Source: an uncultured Bacteroidales bacterium
GTDB lineage: Bacteria > Bacteroidota > Bacteroidia > Bacteroidales > UBA3824
NCBI GenBank assembly: GCA_937877455.1
Contig: CALFIU010000053.1
Location: 17,383-81,382, forward strand
DNA length: 64,000 nt
Direction: 5' to 3'
The notes beneath the pieces are model-generated. The model was not told where the DNA came from. It did no database searches and was given only the letters and a program-made list of their open reading frames with translations. Each line of letters opens with the position of its first letter. Within the stretch, counting starts at the first letter, position 1. The position numbers and the translations under genes are program-made. Below are positions 10,301 to 17,859 of the stretch, piece by piece.

Positions 10301-10501
10301 GCCTCCGACGGTTACCAAGATCAATTTGGAATGAACGAAAATCGCAAATTCTCAAAAAAAGATTTCACCGAACTATTAAAACAAGCATCTCACCTTGACC
10401 CCGAAGCCCAACAATTTTTGTTACAAAACCGAATTTCACAGTGGCAAGGTACACGCAAACAAACCGACGACATAACCGTTTTGGGGATAAAAATCAACTA
10501 A
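7361..10501 (+). CDS. Membrane PAS-sensor protein phosphatase (five PAS + SpoIIE/PP2C)
   Basis: A 1046-residue protein from the ATG at 7361; an in-frame upstream ATG at 7286 would add 25 residues before the membrane segments and is less likely. Two hydrophobic segments (~7-27, ~33-53) are followed by a coiled coil (~90-145), then five PAS modules (~145-255, 270-385, 400-515, 530-645, 655-765), each ending in a DIT/NIS/NVT-type motif. A linker helix (GITESINYAKRIQEAIL) leads to the SpoIIE Ser/Thr phosphatase domain (~800-1046) with GGDFYY, DCTGHGIPGALMS and ASDGYQDQFG, which supply the metal-binding aspartates. Such proteins sense signals through PAS and dephosphorylate anti-sigma-antagonist type partners; the ligand and target are unknown. 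A second SpoIIE protein lies at 32279. Confidence 0.92.
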   Translation: MKLDFSKILIICFLGIYITSMLFIIGLELPNEKFIALCSVLAVLLIVGYYIIKTSVKDNYLKEEDRILDNLKDNDEKTFDYQSRNFPRLTDKISSIVSRTNTLAQSNQQLRQLEAQLQNNNELLHTANNELKATAAELARKENNLQTIINNQGEGFLLCDKQGVINFINPSFATLINISSENMVGASIFSFLSEENSKLIRSQLANRALGVKNSYELWIKTSTREKKCLLVCASPNYDSNNNHIGTIAVLSDITKIKNYQHELEVQNIEFTKFHQAVAQNSSGILLVDALGLVTYANSQFENIIGYTAEDLIGKSPLSLLDETGNSSLQEYIVTLLKSGRAWKGELNGLKKNGGKINIRATISPLKNANQTNIGYVALLEDITKFKNIEQELAKTTEKYSIIVENSRDVIWIFNTQERQIKYYSPSITQLIGYTVEQALKTNMLQTLDNESAQLMRTYLTDPNAWNNKTEINFEARQKTIDGKTVDVEVVMSPIFSQGITMPTEIIGISRNISRRKQTELQLRKTNAMLQIILEKIPSKIYMKDKNQRYLTVNETYAETYNLTPQNFIGKTDEELHIDNILQLQSDDITVTQTGKPILSNEKYIKPVNDTGAWVSTSVIPYYVTGENPDGIIGIISDITERKIFEQMLVEQNRQFENTIKNLSDIYIRTDLKGTILQASPSICNFLGINKVEEIIGKSLQEITHNPEAWTIVENTGKLIDYPFKMKNLKNKTLYCEINLVTFYNTNGQPAGYEGIARNVTERVLHEQQLNSLTEDLMKSLEQAKIQKNIIESAHRGITESINYAKRIQEAILQTSTQTMKNKFSSSFLLYKPCQIVGGDFYYIKQTPYGLVCAVADCTGHGIPGALMSVLAISLLNDIIGSIEKLENSTPCGVLSELRKKVIESLSNSLVVRDGLDISLVFMRPDKRQIIYSGANLPLYICRKNEIITLKPTYCPIGMHPVLQNFENTIYNLQKNDMLYFASDGYQDQFGMNENRKFSKKDFTELLKQASHLDPEAQQFLLQNRISQWQGTRKQTDDITVLGIKIN

Positions 10502-10578
10502 ACCCACAACGTTAAATTCCATCAAAAAACCTCACAAAAACGCACCACAACCCCCTAAAAATAAGGAATTACATCACA

Positions 10579-10620
10579 TTGGAAAATTTATATTTAACTT
10601 TTTTGAAATAAATTTTCCAA
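10579..10620. terminator. 13-bp inverted repeat between the PAS-SpoIIE gene and the 42-bp array
   Basis: TTGGAAAATTTAT (10579-10591) is perfectly inverted at 10608-10620 with a 16-base loop that contains a T run. It directly abuts the first 42-bp repeat. It may be a terminator for the PAS-SpoIIE gene or the edge of the repeat element. Confidence 0.45.
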
Positions 10621-10897
10621 TGTGCAAAATGGCGTTGCAGAATTGCACGGGCGTTTTGCACATGTGCAAAATGGCGTTGCAAAACTGCACGGGCGTTTTG
10701 CACATGTGCAAAATGGCGTTGCAAAACTGCACGAGCGTTTTGCACATGTGCAAAATGGCGTTGCAAAACTGCACGGACGTTTTGCACATGTTCAAAATGA
10801 CGTTGCAAAATTGCACGGACATTTTGCACATGTGCAAAATGGCGTTGCAAAACTGCACGGATGATTTTGCACATGTGTAAATAGCATTGCAAAACTC
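10621..10897. repeat. 42-bp tandem repeat, six copies plus a decayed seventh
   Basis: Units begin at 10621, 10663, 10705, 10747, 10789 and 10831 (the last is 43 bp), and a degenerate partial copy starts at 10874. Each unit starts TGTGCAAAATGGCGTTGCA and ends GCGTTTTGCACA, so every junction creates the 18-bp perfect palindrome TTTTGCACATGTGCAAAA (one mismatch at the copy 4/5 junction). Copies differ at only a few positions. Because 42 is divisible by three and the unit lacks stops, several frames stay open through the array; the resulting 14-residue repeats are taken as artefacts. Function unknown. Confidence 0.92.
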
Positions 10898-11552
10898 AAA
10901 ATAATAACTTTCTATCGTCCCAACGAATCTGAATAATTGCTTTACCGTCTGCGAACATTTTACTTTCCAATATTCGTTATCGCTCAAACGTTTAATATTA
11001 TCAGCAAAATATGACTCTTCCCTTGGTTCGGGATGAGAATTAAAGTACTGAGCAGTCCAATAAGCATTGTCGACAACATCAGAGTTAGAAACTTTCAACA
11101 CCCCAACACGCCCATCGTTTCCAATTGGAAAATCAAAACCCACCATTATTGATAATGTACTTGCTAACTGGACCATCAATATAACGCCCATCACCAAAGT
11201 TTTCTGTAACATCGCTAAGGTTTTGGCTCGAATTTGTAAGTCTAAGCGGTTTAAGTTCTTCGGTATAAACAACACCAGTATTGAAAATAAGTTTTGTTGC
11301 AATGTCAACAAGAACAGAATTTTTTAATCCTTTTATATTGTTGAGTTCCAAATTATTAAGTGTCAACGGATTTGTGCTTTCACCTTTAATATATTGTTTG
11401 TTAGATCCGTTGAAAACTACTTTGGCAGTATTAGGATTAAATTGCCCACCGTCGAAAATAAAATCGCCAACTATATTCCAAATTTGATTAACAACATCTA
11501 CTTCGGCATTGTCTTTAATAACAACTCGGCATTGAAAATAATTTCTTTGTTG
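10896..11552 (-). pseudogene. Frame-broken C-terminal remnant of the large surface protein
   Basis: Translated in successive frames this stretch continues the protein encoded at 11553-15509. Just past the TAG, a frame reading GSNKEIIFNAE fits, then the original frame resumes with VVIKDNAEVDVVNQIWNIVGDFIFDGG and runs on to VSKYIINNGGF before a TGA at 11133. A third frame continues FDFPIGNDGRVGVLKVSNSD to SDNEYWKV (~10965), and a fourth gives FADGKAIIQIRWDD before a TGA at 10896. At least four indels, several at short G, A or T runs, are needed to restore one frame. The final stop falls just before the 42-bp array. It could be true decay or local sequencing error. Confidence 0.75.
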
Positions 11553-14500
11553 CTACCCACTACCTATAAACTCAACATTATTAAATTCTTTTAAATCGCC
11601 AAACACACCATAATTGCTACTACCAGCAAAAACAAATGTACCACCGTCGGCACTTACAAAATCTGTATAAGAACCTTCTGCAAATACACAATTGTCGGTA
11701 AAAGTAATGCGTCCAATACCAGAAACATTTCCTAAATAATGTTTGTTATCGTCCATAAGAATGTTTCCATCTTCAGAATCTATATAAGTACGCAAATTAC
11801 TAATTTTAAGATAGTTGGCACGATCTCCACTATTAATAGTAACAGCATGGCGAACAAACACCGATGCTCCATCAAGAGGAACTTCGTGAATTAGTTCTCC
11901 ATCAGCGTCATACTTATATTTTTGAGTAGCGGGATTGCAAAGAACCCAAGTATCAGCATCATGCCATTCTCCAGTTTGATAAGTAACATAAGAAGAAATT
12001 CTATCGGGAATAGCACCTATACCTTTTGGATCGAGTAAAGAAGCATCTTCTTTACTATTTTGACATACGCCAGCAGTATAAGCTCTCGAAAGTTGTTCGT
12101 CGTTAAAACCATCAAACTTAAATGTAAGTGTTTTATTTTCAGAACTATAAATATTACCTGTTGAAAAATCAACATATTTATTCCAATCAACTTCTCTATC
12201 CAACAATTTGGCACAGATATAATTATCTTCCAAGGTATATCCATGGTCATTATCAGTAAAAGCATCACCATCGGCATGAGTAAACGTTACATCACCTATA
12301 AGCGACGACATTCCAGATGATTTTATAGTCCAATAATACTGTAAAGCGTTTTTGGTATCATCAAACAAATAATCTTCGTCGGTGTCATCAATTATTGCAG
12401 GATAAAGTTTGTTGTGAGGACAAAGAGTAAGTTCTGCTCCATCATCAACCGACGAAATATTTAGCAAAGCGGGTGTATATTTTCCTTCGGTTCCCAAAGG
12501 GAACAAAAACTCTTCATCCGAAAAACCAGTAGCAAATACTTTGGTAACGCCGTTGGTTAAATATGATTCGGAAAATTTAACCATCTTATCAACACCAAAA
12601 TCGTTACCTTCAAAAACAGCATTACCGTTGAGTTTTAGAATATTATCGTCAAGTGAAAGTACGCCAACAGAAAGATTTAGTGATTTTTCTATAATCAATG
12701 GGTTGTTGGTACTTTTAACAAAAGCACCAGCAGCATTATCAAGAGTGATTTTTCCATTAACACCCGACGATATAATTTCTTGAGCATCAATGCCATTGAG
12801 ATAAATACCTTTGCCAACACCAATGCCATTATAAGAATAAACACCATCGTTTTGGTAAGTACCAAGTACTTTTATATTACTATCTTCAGAAACGAGAGTA
12901 TTTTTTTCTCCGATATTCAAAAGATTTTCAACAACAATATCGTTAGTAACATTTACAGTAGCAGAGTTGCTAAGTTTAGCAATATAAAAACTTGGCGAAC
13001 CAGTAACTATTTGATTAGAACCTGCAAAGTTGAAAACATCAGCTTCGGAACTATTGTGATTTAAACTTCCACCACTAACCAAATCAAAATTGCCATAAAG
13101 ATTAACGTTACGACCATTTTGGTTAAAAACAGCATTATTATTAATAGTTAAATCGCCATAAATGGTTAAATAGTTGGTCAAACAACTCAATTTGCTTGCG
13201 TTATTTATAGTTATGCTTGGGGTCAGTGCGATAGAATTAATTGTAGTGGAGATATTATTGTTATCTGTACCTATCTGAAATACAGCACCTTGCGCATAAT
13301 TAGTGTTTGTATAAGACATTTGCATAGAAATATCAGCAAGAGAATTATCACCAAGTGATTTTCCAATAATAATCTTAGAGTTTTTAGCCATGTCAATATG
13401 GCTATTAGCAGTAAGAGAAAAAATTCCTACAGATGAATTAATATCGCCACAAGAATTTGTTCCAACAGAAAGGATTGAACCCTCGTTAAGAATATTCAAT
13501 TCTAACGAACCTGACGAAGATGGAGATTGAGTCAATTGAGTAGCAATAGTAAACTCTGCATCTTGTTGATTTACGACAGCTTTGTCTCCTTTATAAAAAA
13601 TATGACCATTAATATTCCATTTACTTCCACTATTGGCATTAAGAACACCAGCGAGAGTAACACCAGATGAACAACCTGTAGCAAAAATAGTTACACCATT
13701 ATTCACTGTAACAATAGCATCTTCTGGAACATAAAAATCTTCTCCTGCTGTTGTAATCGGAACATTTTGACCATCAACATCAAAAATAACTTCACCACTC
13801 TGCATTACGAGAGTTTTATTATCTGTTGCATTAGAAGCAAGTGAATTATCAAAATTAACAGCAACATCAGAAAGTTTTATATAACTTTCTGGCTCTTTGT
13901 TGATAACCATATCAGTAGAATTGTCTTTATATCCAGCTGTATAATCGCCAGACAATAAATTTTGACTATCTTCACAATTGTTAAAAATTATAGTATTTGA
14001 AGAAACGCCATTAGTAGTATAAGTAGAAGAATCTCCCTTAGTTTTATACCCTGAAATAGTTGTACTGTCTTCTTTATATAGTGTTAAATTACTCGTACCT
14101 GAAGAATAAAGTGTAATATTACCTTTATTTGTAGCACCCGATGAAGTTATATTCAAATTGCCTTGCAACTCAATATCATAGTTTCCACAATTAACCGAAC
14201 CTCCGTCTTCAACATCAAGAGAATTTTGAACGATTAAGTCAGTTTGAAAATTAATTGATTTTTCAACAGTTAAGTTCCATAGAGCAATGGTAGTTTTAAA
14301 ATTACCATCATAAGTACATTTTACAATAGTACCAATTACATCACTAATACAAGTAAGAGTAAGGGCTCGTAAAAGATTAACCACACCATCTTTTGCACTA
14401 TAAGTAGCATCGGAAGATGACAATTCAATAGTTTCAACGTTTAGAGTACCAGAAATTTGCGAAAATTTACCACTTCCCAAACTACACATCAATTTTGTTA

Positions 14501-15509
14501 CATCTGCCTGACCACCAGATATTTCAAATGTTCCACCATTTAAAGTAATAGTGTCGACGGTAAGAGTTCCATTAACAACCGACAAAAGACCTTTTACAAC
14601 AGCATTAGATTCGGCAATTGAAATTTTACCGTTGTTAACCTCAAGACCAGCATCTTCTGCAATAGCATCTCCAATAGAAAAATTATCGAGATAAATATTA
14701 GAACCCGCCACAAGTGTACCACTTGTTAGTGTAATTTTTGTACTCGAAAAATTTGAAGACTTATCAGCTACAAGACCTACTCTCCTATTTTGAGCACCTC
14801 TATTAACTATAATGTTGCCAAATTGAGAAACTCCATCAAGAGTAACAACTTGTTCGACATCTGATGTACCTGCAAAAGTAAATGCAAGGGTAGAACCTGT
14901 TATAGAGCCTTCGTTTTTTAAACTACCATGCAAAGTAATTGTTCCAGAACCAGTTAAAACCGCTCCTTCGCTAATAGTAATGTCGCCATAAACTACCAAA
15001 TCTTTAGAAATATTTAGCGTACCTTTCTCAATTTTAAGATAACCATTAATAGTGGTATTTTGCGACAATGTAACAACATTAGCATCATCATTTAGATTAA
15101 CAAAAAGATTGTTAACCGAAGTGTGTGTAAATGTGTATGAATTTCCTTTCAAAACCGTATTACCAACGAAATTGTCGGTAGATGAAGTAGGGTAGCTATC
15201 ACCATAAAGTTGTAAAGACGTATTTGCTTCGCCTTCAAATGTATTAACGGTTAGACTTCCCGTCTCAATAGATAAAATTCCGTTTGTTATATTAACATAA
15301 TTGGCTTCAACAGCCGAAGTAATGGTTATTGTTTTATTTTCTGATATAACAACATCAGAAATACTTGTAGGAACAGAATTGCTACTCCAAGTTGATGCGT
15401 CATTCCAATTACCATCTATATAAGCACTAATAGTTTGCGCAGAACACAAACGAACTGTAGAAAGAATAACTGCTATCAAATATATATATATTCTAAATAC
15501 TATTTTCAT
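11553..15509 (-). CDS. Very large secreted repetitive surface protein (3'-disrupted)
   Basis: 1318 residues up to an in-frame TAG. An N-terminal signal peptide ends about LCSA-QT (~25). The mature protein opens with GNWNDASTWSSNSVPTSISDVVI, a module seen at the start of many Bacteroidota extracellular proteins, and a second copy appears near the C-terminus (GEWHDADTWVLCNPAT...DGASVFVRHAVTI). Between them are hundreds of residues of Ser/Thr/Asn-rich beta-solenoid-like repeats (NGILSIETGSLTV, NGTLTVDTITLNGG). It is probably a cell-surface adhesin or structural protein exported through the Sec system; no sorting domain is visible because the 3' end is broken. A TATATTTG element lies 32 bases upstream. 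Treat the gene as a probable pseudogene. Confidence 0.8.
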   Translation of the reverse strand: MKIVFRIYIYLIAVILSTVRLCSAQTISAYIDGNWNDASTWSSNSVPTSISDVVISENKTITITSAVEANYVNITNGILSIETGSLTVNTFEGEANTSLQLYGDSYPTSSTDNFVGNTVLKGNSYTFTHTSVNNLFVNLNDDANVVTLSQNTTINGYLKIEKGTLNISKDLVVYGDITISEGAVLTGSGTITLHGSLKNEGSITGSTLAFTFAGTSDVEQVVTLDGVSQFGNIIVNRGAQNRRVGLVADKSSNFSSTKITLTSGTLVAGSNIYLDNFSIGDAIAEDAGLEVNNGKISIAESNAVVKGLLSVVNGTLTVDTITLNGGTFEISGGQADVTKLMCSLGSGKFSQISGTLNVETIELSSSDATYSAKDGVVNLLRALTLTCISDVIGTIVKCTYDGNFKTTIALWNLTVEKSINFQTDLIVQNSLDVEDGGSVNCGNYDIELQGNLNITSSGATNKGNITLYSSGTSNLTLYKEDSTTISGYKTKGDSSTYTTNGVSSNTIIFNNCEDSQNLLSGDYTAGYKDNSTDMVINKEPESYIKLSDVAVNFDNSLASNATDNKTLVMQSGEVIFDVDGQNVPITTAGEDFYVPEDAIVTVNNGVTIFATGCSSGVTLAGVLNANSGSKWNINGHIFYKGDKAVVNQQDAEFTIATQLTQSPSSSGSLELNILNEGSILSVGTNSCGDINSSVGIFSLTANSHIDMAKNSKIIIGKSLGDNSLADISMQMSYTNTNYAQGAVFQIGTDNNNISTTINSIALTPSITINNASKLSCLTNYLTIYGDLTINNNAVFNQNGRNVNLYGNFDLVSGGSLNHNSSEADVFNFAGSNQIVTGSPSFYIAKLSNSATVNVTNDIVVENLLNIGEKNTLVSEDSNIKVLGTYQNDGVYSYNGIGVGKGIYLNGIDAQEIISSGVNGKITLDNAAGAFVKSTNNPLIIEKSLNLSVGVLSLDDNILKLNGNAVFEGNDFGVDKMVKFSESYLTNGVTKVFATGFSDEEFLFPLGTEGKYTPALLNISSVDDGAELTLCPHNKLYPAIIDDTDEDYLFDDTKNALQYYWTIKSSGMSSLIGDVTFTHADGDAFTDNDHGYTLEDNYICAKLLDREVDWNKYVDFSTGNIYSSENKTLTFKFDGFNDEQLSRAYTAGVCQNSKEDASLLDPKGIGAIPDRISSYVTYQTGEWHDADTWVLCNPATQKYKYDADGELIHEVPLDGASVFVRHAVTINSGDRANYLKISNLRTYIDSEDGNILMDDNKHYLGNVSGIGRITFTDNCVFAEGSYTDFVSADGGTFVFAGSSNYGVFGDLKEFNNVEFIGSG

Positions 15510-15541
15510 ATTTTCGATTAAATCAATGATTTACCAAGAAA

Positions 15542-15549
15542 CAAATATA
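15542..15549 (-). promoter_or_regulatory. -7 element for the large surface protein
   Basis: TATATTTG on the minus strand, 32 bases upstream of the ATG at 15509. No clear -33 box. The rest of 15510-15826 is very AT-rich and contains only this and the terminator of the S66 gene. Confidence 0.45.
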
Positions 15550-15779
15550 CAAAATTTGCACCATCTAAAAAGACATAACAAAAAATTTAATAATTGTTTA
15601 ATATTCCACATAATCGACTAAATTTCAATATTTTGACAACACAATTATGGTATCAAAAAAATAAACTCTTTTTATTTATACAAAAAAATTAAAAAAAAGA
15701 TAGCAAATTAATGAAAATAAAAAATAATTTTTTTAGAAAATTAAAGAAAAGAGAAAATATATACTTTACAAAAAAACAA

Positions 15780-15807
15780 CCCCGTACATCAATTTTGATA
15801 TACGAGG
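15780..15807 (-). terminator. Terminator after the S66 peptidase gene
   Basis: A 12-bp stem with two G-U pairs (15780-15791 with 15796-15807) followed on the minus strand by TTGTTTTTTTG, 20 bases after the stop at 15827. Confidence 0.75.
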
Positions 15808-15826
15808 CAAAGCAAACCAAAAAGAA

Positions 15827-16909
15827 TTATAATTGTGGCTTAAAATTATATTTTAATTCAGCACCATTTTCTGTAACGGTAAGCGTAACAGGCGCACCTT
15901 CAATAAAAGGTAGTTTGTTAGTGGAATGTCCTGCAGGAAAACCACAACATATAGGAATATTTCTACCTGCAAAGTACTCTGTTACAAGTTCTTCTACCGA
16001 CGAATAACCTAAATCTGCTGAACAATCACTAAAAGCACCAAGTATAATTCCCTTTACATTATCAATAACTCCATGAAGTGCAAGTATATTCATCATACGG
16101 TCGATGTTGTGAAACGATTCTCCAACCTCTTCAATAAAAAGAATAACATTATCCGCCGAGGTAAAATCGAATCCCGAACCTACCAAAGGCGTAAACGTTG
16201 CAAAATTTCCTCCAACCAACACCCCCTCGGCTGTACCAACTTTGTTGTTTTTATGCGCTGAAATATTATAATCTGGCAAAGTTCCGAAAAGCAATTCTTT
16301 AAGTTTCAATGTGTTATCAGAAGTTGGCTCTGATGCAATAAAAGACGACATTGTACCATGAATACTCATTACACCTGCCCTAACCGAAGCCGCATGTAGC
16401 GTTGTAATGTCGCTAAATCCAACCATCCATTTTGGATATGTATTATAAACCGAAAGCGGAATTTCGTCAAGAATTTGTATAACACCATAACCACCTCTAT
16501 TACATATTATTGCCTTTACATTGGGATTTTGGTATGCCCATAACAAATCGGCACGACGTTCGTCAGGAGTACCTGCATATTTATTTTTATAAATATTGTT
16601 GCTATTGTAACCAATAAGCGGCACAAGTCCCCAAGTTTTAACAATTTCTGCCGTAGCATTAACATTTTCAATGTCGGTTTGATACGCAGGAGAAAGCAAA
16701 ACTATAGTATCACCTTCAACCAAAAACGGAGGAGCAATACATTCGAGATGTGTTTGAGGGTCGGGATGTACAACAGTAACTGACGGTGGTGTATAATTTT
16801 CGGTGGTTTGTGTTACCGAATTGTCGGGTTGTGGTTCATCGTCTTTGTCGCGATGACAAGCCGAAACAAGCACCGATAATAATAAAAAAATATAACTAAT
16901 TTTTTTCAT
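15827..16909 (-). CDS. S66 LD-carboxypeptidase family lipoprotein
   Basis: A 360-residue protein with lipobox SVLVSA-C (Cys18), followed by a ~40-residue acidic/Pro-rich spacer. The peptidase domain starts at GDTIVLLSPAYQTD. S66 signatures visible are ICNRGGYGVIQILDEI and WMVGFSDITTLH, whose Ser166 aligns with the family nucleophile; GNFATFTPLVGS, LFIEEVGE and a C-terminal GHSTNKLPF, whose His would complete the Ser-Glu-His triad. Family members cleave the terminal D-Ala from murein tetrapeptides in peptidoglycan recycling. Most are cytoplasmic, so the lipidated version suggests envelope-side processing of muropeptides, which is inference. Confidence 0.88.
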   Translation of the reverse strand: MKKISYIFLLLSVLVSACHRDKDDEPQPDNSVTQTTENYTPPSVTVVHPDPQTHLECIAPPFLVEGDTIVLLSPAYQTDIENVNATAEIVKTWGLVPLIGYNSNNIYKNKYAGTPDERRADLLWAYQNPNVKAIICNRGGYGVIQILDEIPLSVYNTYPKWMVGFSDITTLHAASVRAGVMSIHGTMSSFIASEPTSDNTLKLKELLFGTLPDYNISAHKNNKVGTAEGVLVGGNFATFTPLVGSGFDFTSADNVILFIEEVGESFHNIDRMMNILALHGVIDNVKGIILGAFSDCSADLGYSSVEELVTEYFAGRNIPICCGFPAGHSTNKLPFIEGAPVTLTVTENGAELKYNFKPQL

Positions 16910-17073
16910 GTAATTATTTCAATGATAAAAAAAAATAAATTAACGTGGTCTAAAATTTGCTTTTTCTGCGTTGTATTTCAATCATTTACAATCAGTAATC
17001 TACGCTTTTTCGATTTCATACGCCTTGAAAAATCTAATTTTTAGAACTTCCCTTAACAAGTTGACACAAAAAA

Positions 17074-17730
17074 CTATATCTCCACTACAGGATTTTTTAA
17101 ACTTTCAACAGCCTTGGCATAGTCGGCTGCAGCAAATACATAACTACCCGCAACAAGCACATCGGTACCTGCGACAACAAGTTCTCGTGCGTTTTTATCA
17201 GTAACACCACCATCAACCTCAATAAGAGCCTTACTATTTTTTTTCAAAATAAGTTCTTTACAACGGCGAATTTTATCGTAACTATTCTCTATAAACTTTT
17301 GTCCACCATATCCTGGATTAACTGTCATAATAAGCACCATATCAACATCACCTACAATCTCCTCAAGCAAAGAAACTGGAGTATGCGGATTGAGTGCTAC
17401 ACCACATTTTACACCAAGATTTTTTACCTGCCATACAAGACGATGAAGATGAGTTGCAGCCTCATAATGCACAGTAACAACGTTAGCACCAGCCTTAACA
17501 AAACCTTCAACATAATTTTGTGGGTTTTGAATCATAAGATGCACATCTAAAGGAATTTGAGCATGTTTTTTTACCGCCGCTACAATAGGCAGACCAAATG
17601 AAATGTTTGGAACAAATGTTCCGTCCATTACATCAATATGTATCCAATCGGCACATTTATTAAGCCTTTTGGTTTCCGCTTCCAAGTTAGCATGGTCAGC
17701 GGCCAATATTGACGGAGATACTAATACCAT
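17074..17730 (-). CDS. rpe: Ribulose-phosphate 3-epimerase
   Basis: A 218-residue TIM-barrel enzyme that interconverts ribulose 5-phosphate and xylulose 5-phosphate in the pentose phosphate pathway. Family motifs are SPSILAAD at the N-terminus, the metal-binding HIDVMDGTFVPNISFG (His31, Asp33, catalytic Asp36), LDVHLMIQNP, VNPGYGGQKFI and the phosphate-binding IEVDGGV. Length and start are normal. It lies downstream of the GH3 gene but is separated from it by a strong hairpin, so it is probably transcribed separately. Confidence 0.97.
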   Translation of the reverse strand: MVLVSPSILAADHANLEAETKRLNKCADWIHIDVMDGTFVPNISFGLPIVAAVKKHAQIPLDVHLMIQNPQNYVEGFVKAGANVVTVHYEAATHLHRLVWQVKNLGVKCGVALNPHTPVSLLEEIVGDVDMVLIMTVNPGYGGQKFIENSYDKIRRCKELILKKNSKALIEVDGGVTDKNARELVVAGTDVLVAGSYVFAAADYAKAVESLKNPVVEI

Positions 17731-17774
17731 ATTTTATTTTTTTCAAATTTTTACAGTATGCAAAAACTTAAATA

Positions 17775-17815
17775 ACATAAAATACGAGAACATCATAAAC
17801 TCTCGTATTTTATGT
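17775..17815 (-). terminator. Terminator between the GH3 gene and rpe
   Basis: A perfect 15-bp stem (17775-17789 with 17801-17815, loop 11), 45 bases after the GH3 stop on the minus strand; T-rich sequence flanks both sides. Confidence 0.75.
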
Positions 17816-17859
17816 CATTTTTTTAAGCAGTTGAAAAATAAACCTACTATTCAAGTTTT

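Noticed and set aside
10620..10880. Plus-strand ORFs made of MCKMALQNCTGVLH-type repeats
   Set aside because: They exist only because the repeat unit is 42 bp with no stop codon; the opposite strand gives equally open frames.
10621..10897. Possible CRISPR array
   Set aside because: Units are directly contiguous with no unique spacers and no cas genes nearby.
10574..11311. A 245-residue minus-strand ORF running through the 42-bp array
   Set aside because: Its first third is a shifted frame of the broken surface protein and the rest is 14-residue translations of a 42-bp repeat that is stop-free in several frames; no signal of a real gene.
11553..11555. TAG as a recoded (readthrough) codon in the surface protein
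   Set aside because: Protein-like text around it changes frame twice within about 40 bases, so indels explain it better than recoding.
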